NCBI GenBank assembly: GCA_002354655.1
Contig: DELY01000036.1
Span: 50,205-114,204, forward strand
Length of the DNA stretch: 64,000 nt
Direction: 5' to 3'
Source of the DNA: Pseudomonas sp. UBA2684
Lineage (GTDB): Bacteria; Pseudomonadota; Gammaproteobacteria; Pseudomonadales; Pseudomonadaceae
Shown here piece after piece: positions 10,380 to 18,314 of the stretch (its first letter is position 1; each line of letters begins with the position of its first letter). A model generated the notes under the pieces. That model saw nothing but the letters and a program-made list of their open reading frames with translations, was not told the DNA's origin and made no database searches. The translations under genes and the position numbers were made by a program.

Positions 10380-11666
10380 ATGGCTATTCCTCCGGTTCCC
10401 CCACCCTCCGCTTCTGCACTCGGGCGTTTTCTCAAGCTGGCCGGCACCGCTACGCGGATCACCGGCAGCGTGCTGGGACAAAGCCTGCGGCCGGGGCGCT
10501 CGGGCATTGACTGGCAGCCGGTCGGCGATTTGCTCGGCAGCGTATTGGGTGAGATGAAAGGCCCGGTGCTGAAACTCGGGCAGATGGCGTCGCAGTGGCA
10601 AGGAGTGCTACCAGCGCCACTGGCGGAGGCGCTGACGAAACTGCAAAACCGCGTGCCGGCGTTGCCGTTCAGCGCATTGCAGGGGCATTTGCAGCAAGTC
10701 TACGGCGCCGACCTGGGGCGTTACTTTCGGCATATCGAGGAGCAACCGTTCGCCGCCGCTTCGCTTGGTCAGGTGCACCGTGCGCAGGCGTTGGACGGCC
10801 GGGCGCTGGTGCTCAAGGTGCAGTACCCCGGTATCGCGCAGATCTGCGCGGCAGACTTACGCCAAGTGCGTCGCTTGTTACCGCTCGGGCGATTGTTCCG
10901 CGCGCCTGCCGCACAACTGGAGGCGGTGTATCGCGAGCTGGCCATGGTGATCGAGGCGGAGTTGGATTACCCGGCGGAGATGCGCCGTCTACAGCGCTTT
11001 CGCGAACACTTTGCCGGCTGGCCGGGGCTGCGTCTGCCGCAACCGCAGGAGGATTTGTGTCGGCCAGGCGTGCTGGTGCTGAGCGAGGAGGCGGGCTTGC
11101 CGTTTGCCGAGGTTGGTCAGGCCAGCCCCGAGGTACGTGAGCGCGTGGCGCTGACCCTGGTGCGTTGGCTGAGTGCGCAAGCCTTTGAATTAGGTTTGCT
11201 GCATGCCGACCCGCACCCAGGCAACTTCGCGTATACCGCCGACGGTGAGTTGCTGGTGTATGACTTCGGTTGCGTGCAGCCGCTGTCGCCGGCGCTGCTT
11301 GCCGCTTACGTGCAAACCTTTCGCGCCTTGCAGGCGCGCAATGGCGAGCAGCTGGAGCAGGCTTTCCAGGCGCTGGGCACGCGCCAGCCGCAATCCGCCA
11401 CACCTTATGGCTTGTACCGGCAATTGCACGGGTTGCTCGGACCCTTGCTGCAACCGGGCGCGCACTGGGATTTCTCGGCGACACCGCTGCATGAACAGTT
11501 ACAGGCGCTGCTGCCGGATGTGTTTGGTGCGCTTGGCAGCTTGCAGCCCGCCGCGGCGACCTTGCTGGTCAACCGTACGCTGGAAGGGCACTACTGGAAC
11601 CTCAGCCGCCTGGCTGTGGCGCTGCCGATAGCCGATGTGCTGCACACGCAGATGGGCGACGCTTGA
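10380..11666 (+). CDS. ABC1/AarF-UbiB-family atypical kinase
   Basis: A 428-residue protein of the ABC1 (ADCK/UbiB) family. Landmarks are the KxGQ-type motif LKLGQMAS in the N-terminal extension, the Ala-rich nucleotide loop AAASLGQVHRA, the lysine segment LKVQYPGI, the catalytic-loop HADPHPGNF and the metal-binding YDFGC. Such proteins are atypical kinases/ATPases often linked to quinone or lipid metabolism. This one is not ubiB itself, which sits with other ubi genes. The start ATG at 10380 has an AGGG ribosome site; a non-ATG start 18 bases upstream is possible. Substrate unknown. Confidence 0.88.
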   Translation: MAIPPVPPPSASALGRFLKLAGTATRITGSVLGQSLRPGRSGIDWQPVGDLLGSVLGEMKGPVLKLGQMASQWQGVLPAPLAEALTKLQNRVPALPFSALQGHLQQVYGADLGRYFRHIEEQPFAAASLGQVHRAQALDGRALVLKVQYPGIAQICAADLRQVRRLLPLGRLFRAPAAQLEAVYRELAMVIEAELDYPAEMRRLQRFREHFAGWPGLRLPQPQEDLCRPGVLVLSEEAGLPFAEVGQASPEVRERVALTLVRWLSAQAFELGLLHADPHPGNFAYTADGELLVYDFGCVQPLSPALLAAYVQTFRALQARNGEQLEQAFQALGTRQPQSATPYGLYRQLHGLLGPLLQPGAHWDFSATPLHEQLQALLPDVFGALGSLQPAAATLLVNRTLEGHYWNLSRLAVALPIADVLHTQMGDA

Positions 11667-11682
11667 GGCGATCGTGCAACGG

Positions 11683-12477
11683 TCATGGCGTATTCGCCGC
11701 GGCCCCCGCCGCAATCTCGTACTTGCCCATCTGCAAATCGCGGAAATAGCGCGCGTAACGGCCACTGTCGCGGTAGTGCTGCAAGCGCCGGTTGAAGCGT
11801 TCGAGCAGTTCCTCGCTATCGGCGAACTGTTTGGGGAACAGCACGTAGCTGAGGTTATTGAGCAGCGGCTTGGGGTGATGGGTGATTTTCGCGATGTCGG
11901 CGGCGCTGAAGTTATTGCGCAGGGCGGCGTAGCCGACGTTGATCTCCTGCGGGTAGAGCACCACGCGCTCCTTGAGCAGTTTCTCGAAGTTCTGCATGTC
12001 GTTGGAAACGCGCTCCATCTGCACCTTGCCTGTGCCGAGAAAGGCATCGAACTTGGGGCCGTAGCTGTATTCCAGGCCGCCACCGAGGGTCATGCCGGTG
12101 AGGTCGTAGAGGCTGTTCCAGTCGAACGGAAAGCTTTTCAGGTGGAAGAACACGAACTGCTCGTCGAGTATCGGCGCGCTGTAGTGGAAGTCGCTCTCGC
12201 GTTCGCTTTTGTGCATCCAGATGGCGCTGGCGGCGAACTTGCCGTCGGCAGCCGAGGCATAGGCGCGCGGCCAAGGCAGGAACTGGAACGTAACGCGATA
12301 GCCTTCGTCGGCGAACAGGTCGCTGATCAGGTGGGCGACCACCCCGTTGTGCTTGAGCTCGGCGGACAAGTACGGCGGCCAGTCGCCAACGCTGATTTTC
12401 AATTCGCGCGGCTCCACGGCCTGGGTTGTCGAACACAGCAACAGAAGGCTGACTGCGAACAGTCTTTTCCAGTTCAT
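11683..12477 (-). CDS. periplasmic substrate-binding protein, family 3-like
   Basis: A 264-residue exported protein: signal peptide of about 20 residues ending CSTTQA, then LKISVGDWPPYLSAEL, the typical opening of amino-acid-type (SBP_bac_3) binding proteins. No permease or ATPase gene is beside it, so it may be an orphan binding protein or work with a transporter elsewhere. The ATG at 12477 has AAGGA seven bases upstream; an ATG two codons earlier has no usable spacing. It is divergent from the beta-propeller gene, and the shared 233-base gap holds a Pho-box-like repeat. Ligand unknown. Confidence 0.8.
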   Translation of the reverse strand: MNWKRLFAVSLLLLCSTTQAVEPRELKISVGDWPPYLSAELKHNGVVAHLISDLFADEGYRVTFQFLPWPRAYASAADGKFAASAIWMHKSERESDFHYSAPILDEQFVFFHLKSFPFDWNSLYDLTGMTLGGGLEYSYGPKFDAFLGTGKVQMERVSNDMQNFEKLLKERVVLYPQEINVGYAALRNNFSAADIAKITHHPKPLLNNLSYVLFPKQFADSEELLERFNRRLQHYRDSGRYARYFRDLQMGKYEIAAGAAANTP

Positions 12478-12618
12478 CCGCATTCCTTGAGTGATCTTCG
12501 GGGGCCTGCGGCTTGGCGTGCGCGCACCGGTCATGGCCTTTCAGTAGTAACACCGAGCCGGCGTGATGAAAATGGCCGTGTGGTAAGCAGAGTGGCAAGT
12601 GTGTTGCGATTCGTTTTG

Positions 12619-12647
12619 TTGCCATTGAACCGTCATCAACCCGTCAC
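12619..12647 (+). promoter_or_regulatory. Pho-box-like triple direct repeat
   Basis: Three 7-base units repeat with an exact 11-base period: TTGCCAT (12619-12625), CCGTCAT (12630-12636) and CCGTCAC (12641-12647). The PhoB consensus is two CTGTCAT-like units separated by 4 bases. The units sit 64-92 bases before the ATG at 12711. The expected -10 about 10 bases downstream of the last unit is poor; TTTATG/TATGCA lies closer than usual. PhoB control of the downstream propeller gene is an inference. Confidence 0.55.
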
Positions 12648-12710
12648 CCGCTTTATGCAAGCTGCTGCGGTTTTGTTCATTCCCCCAGTCTTTGCATAAG
12701 GATGTTTGCC

Positions 12711-14078
12711 ATGCTGCGTATTCCAGCCCTGTGCGCGTTGTTTGCTTTGGCCCCGTTGGCGTGTGCGCTTGAGTTGAAAGCGCTGGATGTGTATCAGAGC
12801 GGCTTTGCGGCCGGCACCGAGATCGTCAGTATCCAGGCATCGAGCCTGCGGGTAAGCGTTTCCAACAGCGCTGAGGGTCTGGTGGATATCCTCAAGCTCG
12901 ACCCGCGCCAAGGCCTAAGCCGTATTGCGCGGCATGAGCTGGTGGCCGAGGGTGCTGGCGAGATCACCTCGGCAATCTTCCACCCCAGCGAAGATATGTT
13001 TGCCGTGTGCATCCGTAACAGCGATGGCCTGAAAAACGGCCGCGTGGAGTTTCGTGCGGCGGCCGACGGCAAGCTGCTGGGCTCCGTGGAAATCGGCGTG
13101 TGGCCGGACAGCCTGGCGTTTTCGCCGAGCGGCGATTTTGTCGTGGTGGCCAATGAAGGCGAAGGTTATGTGCGCGACGGCGCGGGCTTTCGCAGCGGCG
13201 AAGGCTCGATCAGCCTGATCGACCTGCGCGGCGGCGTGGCAGCGGCCAAGCACAGCCTGATCAAACTGCCGGACCTGGCTGGCGTCGAAGGCGCGACCCA
13301 GGCCGAGCATCAACGTCTGCTGGAGCGGGTGATCGACGGTGAAGAGTTGAAGATCCCGTTCGGCACCAGCCCCGAGCATATCGAACCGGAATACGTGACC
13401 TTCAGCCCGGACGGCGCGCGTGCTTACGTCAGCCTGCAGGAGAACAACGCGATTGCCGTGGTCGATGTGCGGCAAGGCAAGCTGGACAAGGTGTTTGGCG
13501 CCGGCACGGTGCGTCATGCCGCGGATATCGTGGAGGACGGCAAGTATCAGCCGAATGCCGAGCTGTTCGCCCTGCGCGAGCCGGATGCCCTGGCGGTGAG
13601 TGCCGATGGTCGCTACCTGATCAGCGCCGATGAGGGCGATACCGAGCCGAAAATCGCCAAGACCAAGGCCGGCCTGCCCAGCGGTGGTGGGCGCACGGTC
13701 AGCGTGTTCGATGCGCTCAGCGGCGAGCTGCTCGGCGATACCGGCAGCCAGCTCGACGACATGGCCGCCCAGGCCGGCGTTTACCCGGATGCGCGCAGCC
13801 CGAACAAGGGCAGCGAGCCGGAAGGCGTGCTGAGCTTCGATGCCTTCGGCAAGCGCCTGGCGGTGGCTACCCTGGAGCGCGCCGATGCGTTGGCCTTGAT
13901 CGATCTGCAGCAACCGGCGCAACCCAAAGTGCTCCAGGTGATCGGTGCTGGCGAAGGCGCAGGCTCCGGCAAGCTGGCGCCGGAAGGCCTGGCGCATGTC
14001 GAGCATGAGGGCCGGCACTTCCTGGTCACCGGCTTGGAGAAGAGCGGCAACGTCGCGCTGTTCGAACTGCTCAAGTAA
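12711..14078 (+). CDS. exported beta-propeller protein (choice-of-anchor I / esterase-like)
   Basis: A 455-residue secreted protein: signal peptide of about 20 residues ending LACA, then repeated propeller blades with motifs such as DSLAFSPSGDFVVVANEG, EYVTFSPDGARAYVSLQENN and PDALAVSADGRYLISADEG. It matches the choice-of-anchor I family, members of which are sometimes annotated as alkaline-phosphatase- or esterase-like. No catalytic residues could be assigned. ATG 12711 has AAGGA with 8-base spacing; an ATG at 12702 overlaps that ribosome site and is rejected. The Pho-box-like repeats upstream suggest a phosphate-starvation role. Confidence 0.75.
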   Translation: MLRIPALCALFALAPLACALELKALDVYQSGFAAGTEIVSIQASSLRVSVSNSAEGLVDILKLDPRQGLSRIARHELVAEGAGEITSAIFHPSEDMFAVCIRNSDGLKNGRVEFRAAADGKLLGSVEIGVWPDSLAFSPSGDFVVVANEGEGYVRDGAGFRSGEGSISLIDLRGGVAAAKHSLIKLPDLAGVEGATQAEHQRLLERVIDGEELKIPFGTSPEHIEPEYVTFSPDGARAYVSLQENNAIAVVDVRQGKLDKVFGAGTVRHAADIVEDGKYQPNAELFALREPDALAVSADGRYLISADEGDTEPKIAKTKAGLPSGGGRTVSVFDALSGELLGDTGSQLDDMAAQAGVYPDARSPNKGSEPEGVLSFDAFGKRLAVATLERADALALIDLQQPAQPKVLQVIGAGEGAGSGKLAPEGLAHVEHEGRHFLVTGLEKSGNVALFELLK

Positions 14079-14115
14079 GCCGCAGCCCAGGTGCGTCCTA
14101 TGGTGCGCCTGGGTT

Positions 14116-14132
14116 ATTGGCTCTATGCCAAT
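14116..14132. other. inverted repeat ATTGGC-N5-GCCAAT
   Basis: A perfect 6-base inverted repeat with a 5-base spacer lies 37 bases after the propeller gene and about 220 bases before osmF. It could be an operator half-site pair for the transporter operon, or a weak stem. The stretch just before it (about 14083-14113) holds another imperfect inverted repeat, CCCAGG...CCTGGG. There is no T run, so a terminator is not supported. Confidence 0.25.
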
Positions 14133-14350
14133 GACGCGTTGCATGAGCCAACGCGTGCACTGCCGGCCTACGGCGCGTCCGCGCCATCGCCCACGCCGCC
14201 TGGCGGGGATGCTCATCGACTGCCGTGAAGGGCCGGGACGGCGCTGCGCTGCTATGGTTCAACCCAGGGCTTGGGCGTTGTGACCATGCGGTGCGCGCAT
14301 CGGGCGCGGCTGCCCCCCTTGTCTGTGGCAAACCAAACAAGGTGAGAAGC

Positions 14351-15274
14351 ATGTCTTTAGTGAACAACACCATCGTTCGACTGCTGTCGCTGTTGGCGTT
14401 CTGTGTGGCCGTCAGCCTGCCGGCTCAGGCCGAGGACCGCGTGGTGGTGGCGTCGAAGATCGATACCGAGGGCGCGGTGCTGGGGCAATTGATCTACCAG
14501 GCCTTGCAGCGCGGCGGCGTACCGGTCGAGGATCGTATTCAGCTCGGCGGCACCAGCATTGTGCGCAAGGCGTTACTCGCCGGGGAGGTGGACATCTACC
14601 CGGAATACACCGGCAACGGCGCGTTCTTTTTCGAGCAGGCCGACAGCGCCCTGTGGAAAGACGCCGAGGCGGGGTATGCCGAGGTCAAGCGCCGCGACCT
14701 TGAGGCCAATCAACTGGTGTGGCTGCAACCGGCGAATGCCAACAACACCTGGGCGATGAGTGTGCGCGGCGACCTGGCACGTGCGCAGGGCCTGAAAACC
14801 CTGGATGACCTGGCGCAATACCTGAAGGCCGGCGGTGCGTTCAAATTTGCCGCCAGTGCCGAGTTCGTCGAATCGCCAAGCGCGTTGCCGGCCTTTCAAC
14901 AGGCTTATGGCTTCACCTTGACGGCCGAGCAGTTGCTGATTCTGAGCGGCGGCAATACCGCGGCGACGCTACGCGCGGCGGCCTTGCAAACCAGCGGGGT
15001 CAACGCGGCGATGAGCTACGGCACCGATGGTGGCCTGAGTGCCCTGGATTTGCAGGTGCTGGAGGACACCCGTGGCGTGCAGCCGGTTTACCAGCCGGCG
15101 CCTGTGGTGCGGGCCGAGACCTTGCAGGCCTACCCGCAGATCGGCGAGTTGCTGGAGCCGATCTTCGCCGAACTGGACCTGCAAACCCTGCAACACCTGA
15201 ATGCACAAGTGGCGGTCGAGGGCGCCGATGCGGCGCAGGTCGCCGCCGACTTTCTCGACAGCCTGGGCGATTGA
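14351..15274 (+). CDS. osmF: osmoprotectant ABC transporter, binding protein (YehZ/OsmF-like)
   Basis: A 307-residue periplasmic protein with a signal peptide ending LPAQA (about residue 27) and an OpuAC-type glycine betaine/choline-like binding domain, with the characteristic VDIYPEYTGNG segment. It is the first gene of a four-gene operon in the same order as E. coli yehZYXW (binding protein, permease, ATPase, permease). The ATG at 14351 follows an AAGGTGAG ribosome site. The ligand may be a betaine-like osmolyte; E. coli YehZYXW has low betaine affinity, so the physiological substrate is open. Confidence 0.87.
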   Translation: MSLVNNTIVRLLSLLAFCVAVSLPAQAEDRVVVASKIDTEGAVLGQLIYQALQRGGVPVEDRIQLGGTSIVRKALLAGEVDIYPEYTGNGAFFFEQADSALWKDAEAGYAEVKRRDLEANQLVWLQPANANNTWAMSVRGDLARAQGLKTLDDLAQYLKAGGAFKFAASAEFVESPSALPAFQQAYGFTLTAEQLLILSGGNTAATLRAAALQTSGVNAAMSYGTDGGLSALDLQVLEDTRGVQPVYQPAPVVRAETLQAYPQIGELLEPIFAELDLQTLQHLNAQVAVEGADAAQVAADFLDSLGD

Positions 15275-15299
15275 TGTGCGCCCTGGGTGGTGCTGAGTG

Positions 15300-16463
15300 A
15301 TGCGTTTGCGGCCCGTCAATAGAGTGATTCCCGTGCTGGTCCTGATGGCGCTGGCGCTGCTCTGGAGCCTGGATTTCGTCAGCATTCAAGCCAATCGCAT
15401 CGTCCCGGGCAGCAGTCTCGGGCTGGTGGCGGCAGTGGGGATGCGTTGGGCGCTGGGGTTGAGCGGGGTGTTGGCGCTGTGTGGCCTACTCGCCGCTTAC
15501 GTGCGGCGTCCGCCATACGGCGTGCTGCTGGCGCTGTTGTGCCTGCTGCTGGCGCAGTTGCCGCTGAGCCTGGCCTGGGTTGGTGAGCAGCATATAACCG
15601 CCGAGCTGGCGCATGCTCGCGTCGGCATCGGGGCGGGCTTCTGGGGCCTGCTGTTTCTCCTGGGCCTGCTGTCGATCGAATTGCAGCAGCGCGTGCGCCT
15701 GCACCGCGCAGGCTTGCTGGGCATTGGTCTGGGGCTGCTCCTGCTGACGCTGGGTGTCGCTCACCTGGGTGGGTTGGAGCCGCTGGCGCTGATGCGCGAA
15801 TACCAGTCGCGCCGTCAGCAGTTCAGCAGCGCGTTGTACAGCCACCTGGGCCTGGTGGCCGCGGCGGTGGGCGTCAGCCTGCTGCTGGGCGCAGGGCTGG
15901 CGCTGCTGATCAACCGTTTCCCCGCGATACAACGCAGCTGCATGGGGTTGTTGAGCGTTATCCAGACGATTCCCAGCCTGGCGCTGTTCGGCCTGCTGAT
16001 CGCCCCCTTGAGTTACCTCTCCGCGCAGTTTCCGCTGTTGCAGCAGTTCGGCGTACGCGGGATTGGCTGGGCGCCGGCGCTGCTGGCGTTGATCGCCTAC
16101 AGCCTGCTGCCGATCGTGCGCAATATCGGTGTGGCCTTGCAGGCGGTCGAGCCCAGCGTGATCGACGCGGCGCACGGCATGGGCATGAGCCCGCGCCAGG
16201 TGTTTTTCCAGGTGCGCCTGCCCCTGGCCCTGCCGGTGATCATCGAAGGGGTGAGAGTCACCACGCTCCAGGCGATTGGCTTGACCGCGGTGGCGGCGTT
16301 GATCGGCGCGGGCGGTTTTGGCACCTTCATCTTTCAGGGGTTGGGCCAGGCGGCGATGGACCTGATCGTTCTCGGCGCCTTGCCGATCCTGCTCATGGCC
16401 CTGCTGGCGGACAGCCTGTTCAGCCTGCTGGCCGCACATTATCGGGGTGTTCCCGCGCCATGA
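15300..16463 (+). CDS. yehY: osmoprotectant ABC transporter permease (YehY-like)
   Basis: A 387-residue inner-membrane permease. Residues 1 to about 160 form an extra block of four or five hydrophobic segments, as in YehY (similar length). The C-terminal half is a standard BPD_transp_1 domain with the ATPase-docking EAA loop EPSVIDAAHGMGMSPRQVFF. ATG 15300 is chosen over the GTG one codon upstream because of the GGTGG ribosome site. Its stop overlaps the next start as ATGA. Confidence 0.87.
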   Translation: MRLRPVNRVIPVLVLMALALLWSLDFVSIQANRIVPGSSLGLVAAVGMRWALGLSGVLALCGLLAAYVRRPPYGVLLALLCLLLAQLPLSLAWVGEQHITAELAHARVGIGAGFWGLLFLLGLLSIELQQRVRLHRAGLLGIGLGLLLLTLGVAHLGGLEPLALMREYQSRRQQFSSALYSHLGLVAAAVGVSLLLGAGLALLINRFPAIQRSCMGLLSVIQTIPSLALFGLLIAPLSYLSAQFPLLQQFGVRGIGWAPALLALIAYSLLPIVRNIGVALQAVEPSVIDAAHGMGMSPRQVFFQVRLPLALPVIIEGVRVTTLQAIGLTAVAALIGAGGFGTFIFQGLGQAAMDLIVLGALPILLMALLADSLFSLLAAHYRGVPAP

Positions 16464-17407
16464 TCGAGTTGCTCAACGTCAGTAAATCCTTTGGTCCGAG
16501 CGTGGCGGTCGATGACATCAGCCTGACGGTCAAGGCCGCTGAGTTGTGCGTGCTGGTGGGCACCTCGGGCTGCGGTAAATCCACCACCTTGCGCATGATC
16601 AACCGCTTGATCGCACACACCGCCGGGCAGATCCGCATCGACGGCCAGGCCATCGACCAGCTCGATCCGCACACCCTACGCCGGCGCATCGGTTATGCGA
16701 TCCAGAGCATTGGCCTGTTTCCGCACTGGACGGTGGCGCGCAACATCGCCGTGGTGCCGCGTTTGCTGGGTTGGCCGGCACCGCGCATTGCCCAGCGGGT
16801 AGACGAGCTGTTGCACTTGCTCGACCTGCCGGCCGCCGAGTTCGCCGGCAAGTACCCCAACCAGTTGTCGGGCGGGCAGGCCCAGCGCGTCGGCGTGGCG
16901 CGCGCCCTGGCGGGCGACCCGGAGATTCTGTTGATGGACGAGCCGTTCGGCGCGCTCGACCCGATCACCCGCGATAGCCTGCAAAACGAGCTGTTGCGTA
17001 TTCAGGCGCAGTTGCGCAAGACCATCGTCTTCGTCACCCATGACATGGACGAAGCCCTGAAGCTGGCCAACCGCATCGTGGTGATGGAGAAAGGCCGCAT
17101 CGTCCAGCAGGACACGCCGCAGGCACTGCTGGCCAGGCCGGCCACGGCGTTTGTCGAGAACCTGCTTGGCGGCCAGGAGCGGGGCTTGAAACAGGCCGGT
17201 TTGCAGCGTGTTGCCGCGTTGATGCAGCCCCTAAACGCGCCGGGCCTGCGGGTTGTCGGCCCGGCGCTGAAAACTGCCGACAGCCTGCGTCAGGCGCTGT
17301 CGCTGATGCTCTGGCAGCGTTGCACGAGCCTGCCGGTGGTGGATGAGCAAGGCGTGCAGGTCGGCGTGCTGCATGTCGACAGCCTGCTGCGTGGCGCGCC
17401 GCAATGA
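16460..17407 (+). CDS. yehX: osmoprotectant ABC transporter ATPase (YehX-like)
   Basis: A 315-residue ABC ATPase: Walker A GTSGCGKST (about residues 34-42), signature LSGGQAQRVG (about 137-146), Walker B ILLMDEPFGALD and the switch histidine in VFVTHDMDEAL. The last ~100 residues carry a CBS-like tail (TSLPVVDEQGVQVGVLHVD), as in OpuA/ProV-type regulated importers, where it can sense ionic strength. It is overlapped at both ends by ATGA junctions with the two permease genes. Confidence 0.9.
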   Translation: MIELLNVSKSFGPSVAVDDISLTVKAAELCVLVGTSGCGKSTTLRMINRLIAHTAGQIRIDGQAIDQLDPHTLRRRIGYAIQSIGLFPHWTVARNIAVVPRLLGWPAPRIAQRVDELLHLLDLPAAEFAGKYPNQLSGGQAQRVGVARALAGDPEILLMDEPFGALDPITRDSLQNELLRIQAQLRKTIVFVTHDMDEALKLANRIVVMEKGRIVQQDTPQALLARPATAFVENLLGGQERGLKQAGLQRVAALMQPLNAPGLRVVGPALKTADSLRQALSLMLWQRCTSLPVVDEQGVQVGVLHVDSLLRGAPQ

Positions 17408-18159
17408 CCGCCAGCCACTGGCAAGGCTGGCGCTGGCCGTTGCTGTGGTTGGGCTTGCTGTTGGCCGCAACCTTTGGCTTACCACAGTTGGAAGCGGGTT
17501 TTCGGGCGATCGAGCCCGGCGCCCGCGCGGTGATCTACAGCCAGGCCTCGTTTAGCGGTTTGCTGGTCAAGCATCTGCTGTTGGTCGCAGCGGCCGCCTG
17601 CGCCGCTGTGGCGCTCGGCGTGGGCACGGCGATCATGGTGTCGCGGCCGTGGGGGCGGGACTTCCTGCCGCTGGCCAGCCAGGTTGCGTCCATCGGTCAG
17701 ACCTTTCCGCCGGTGGCGGTGCTGGCGCTGGCGGTGCCGGCACTGGGTTTCGGCGTGCTGCCGACGTTGTTCGCCCTGGTGCTGTATGGCGTGCTGCCGA
17801 TCCTGCGCAACAGCCTGGCGGGCCTGCATGGCATCGCCCCGGCGGTGCTGGAGGCGGCGCGCGGCATGGGCATGTCGCCGTGGCAGGTGCTTTGGCAGGT
17901 GGAGTTGCCCTTGGCCTCGGCGGTGATCGTCGCGGGTAGTCGCACCTCGGTGACCATCAATATCGCCACGGCCGCGATTGGTTCGACGATTGGCGCCAGC
18001 ACCCTGGGCGACCCGATCATTTCCGGGCTGGTCAACGGCAATAGCGCCTATGTGGTGCAGGGCGCGCTGTTGATCGGCTTGTTGGCGCTGACGGTCGACA
18101 GCCTGTTCGAACGCGTGCAGAACCGGCTGCCTGGTCCGGCGGCCGTTGCATTGGGCTGA
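17404..18159 (+). CDS. yehW: osmoprotectant ABC transporter permease (YehW-like)
   Basis: A 251-residue inner-membrane permease with about six hydrophobic segments and the EAA loop APAVLEAARGMGMSPWQVLW. It is the second, shorter permease of the four-gene transporter and presumably forms a heterodimer with the upstream YehY-like subunit. It starts within the ATPase stop codon. No clear terminator follows; only a 6-base stem at about 18161-18182. Confidence 0.87.
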   Translation: MTASHWQGWRWPLLWLGLLLAATFGLPQLEAGFRAIEPGARAVIYSQASFSGLLVKHLLLVAAAACAAVALGVGTAIMVSRPWGRDFLPLASQVASIGQTFPPVAVLALAVPALGFGVLPTLFALVLYGVLPILRNSLAGLHGIAPAVLEAARGMGMSPWQVLWQVELPLASAVIVAGSRTSVTINIATAAIGSTIGASTLGDPIISGLVNGNSAYVVQGALLIGLLALTVDSLFERVQNRLPGPAAVALG

Positions 18160-18314
18160 TGGCTGCCTGCGGCGGTGCAGCCACGCGCCGAGTTGCCGGG
18201 TTACGCGCCTGTCGGCTTTCTCTCCACTGCGCGCGCCGCTAGAGTGCAGCGGCGCCATGGCTGGCCGCTGTCGGCGGGCGCACTTATTGAATCGTGCGAA
18301 TTATCGAGGACTGA

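Noticed and set aside
12593-12608. Sigma-54 promoter as an annotated feature
   Set aside because: GG-N10-GC spacing fits, but two consensus positions are off and a single such match is expected by chance; kept only as a note in the Pho-box finding.
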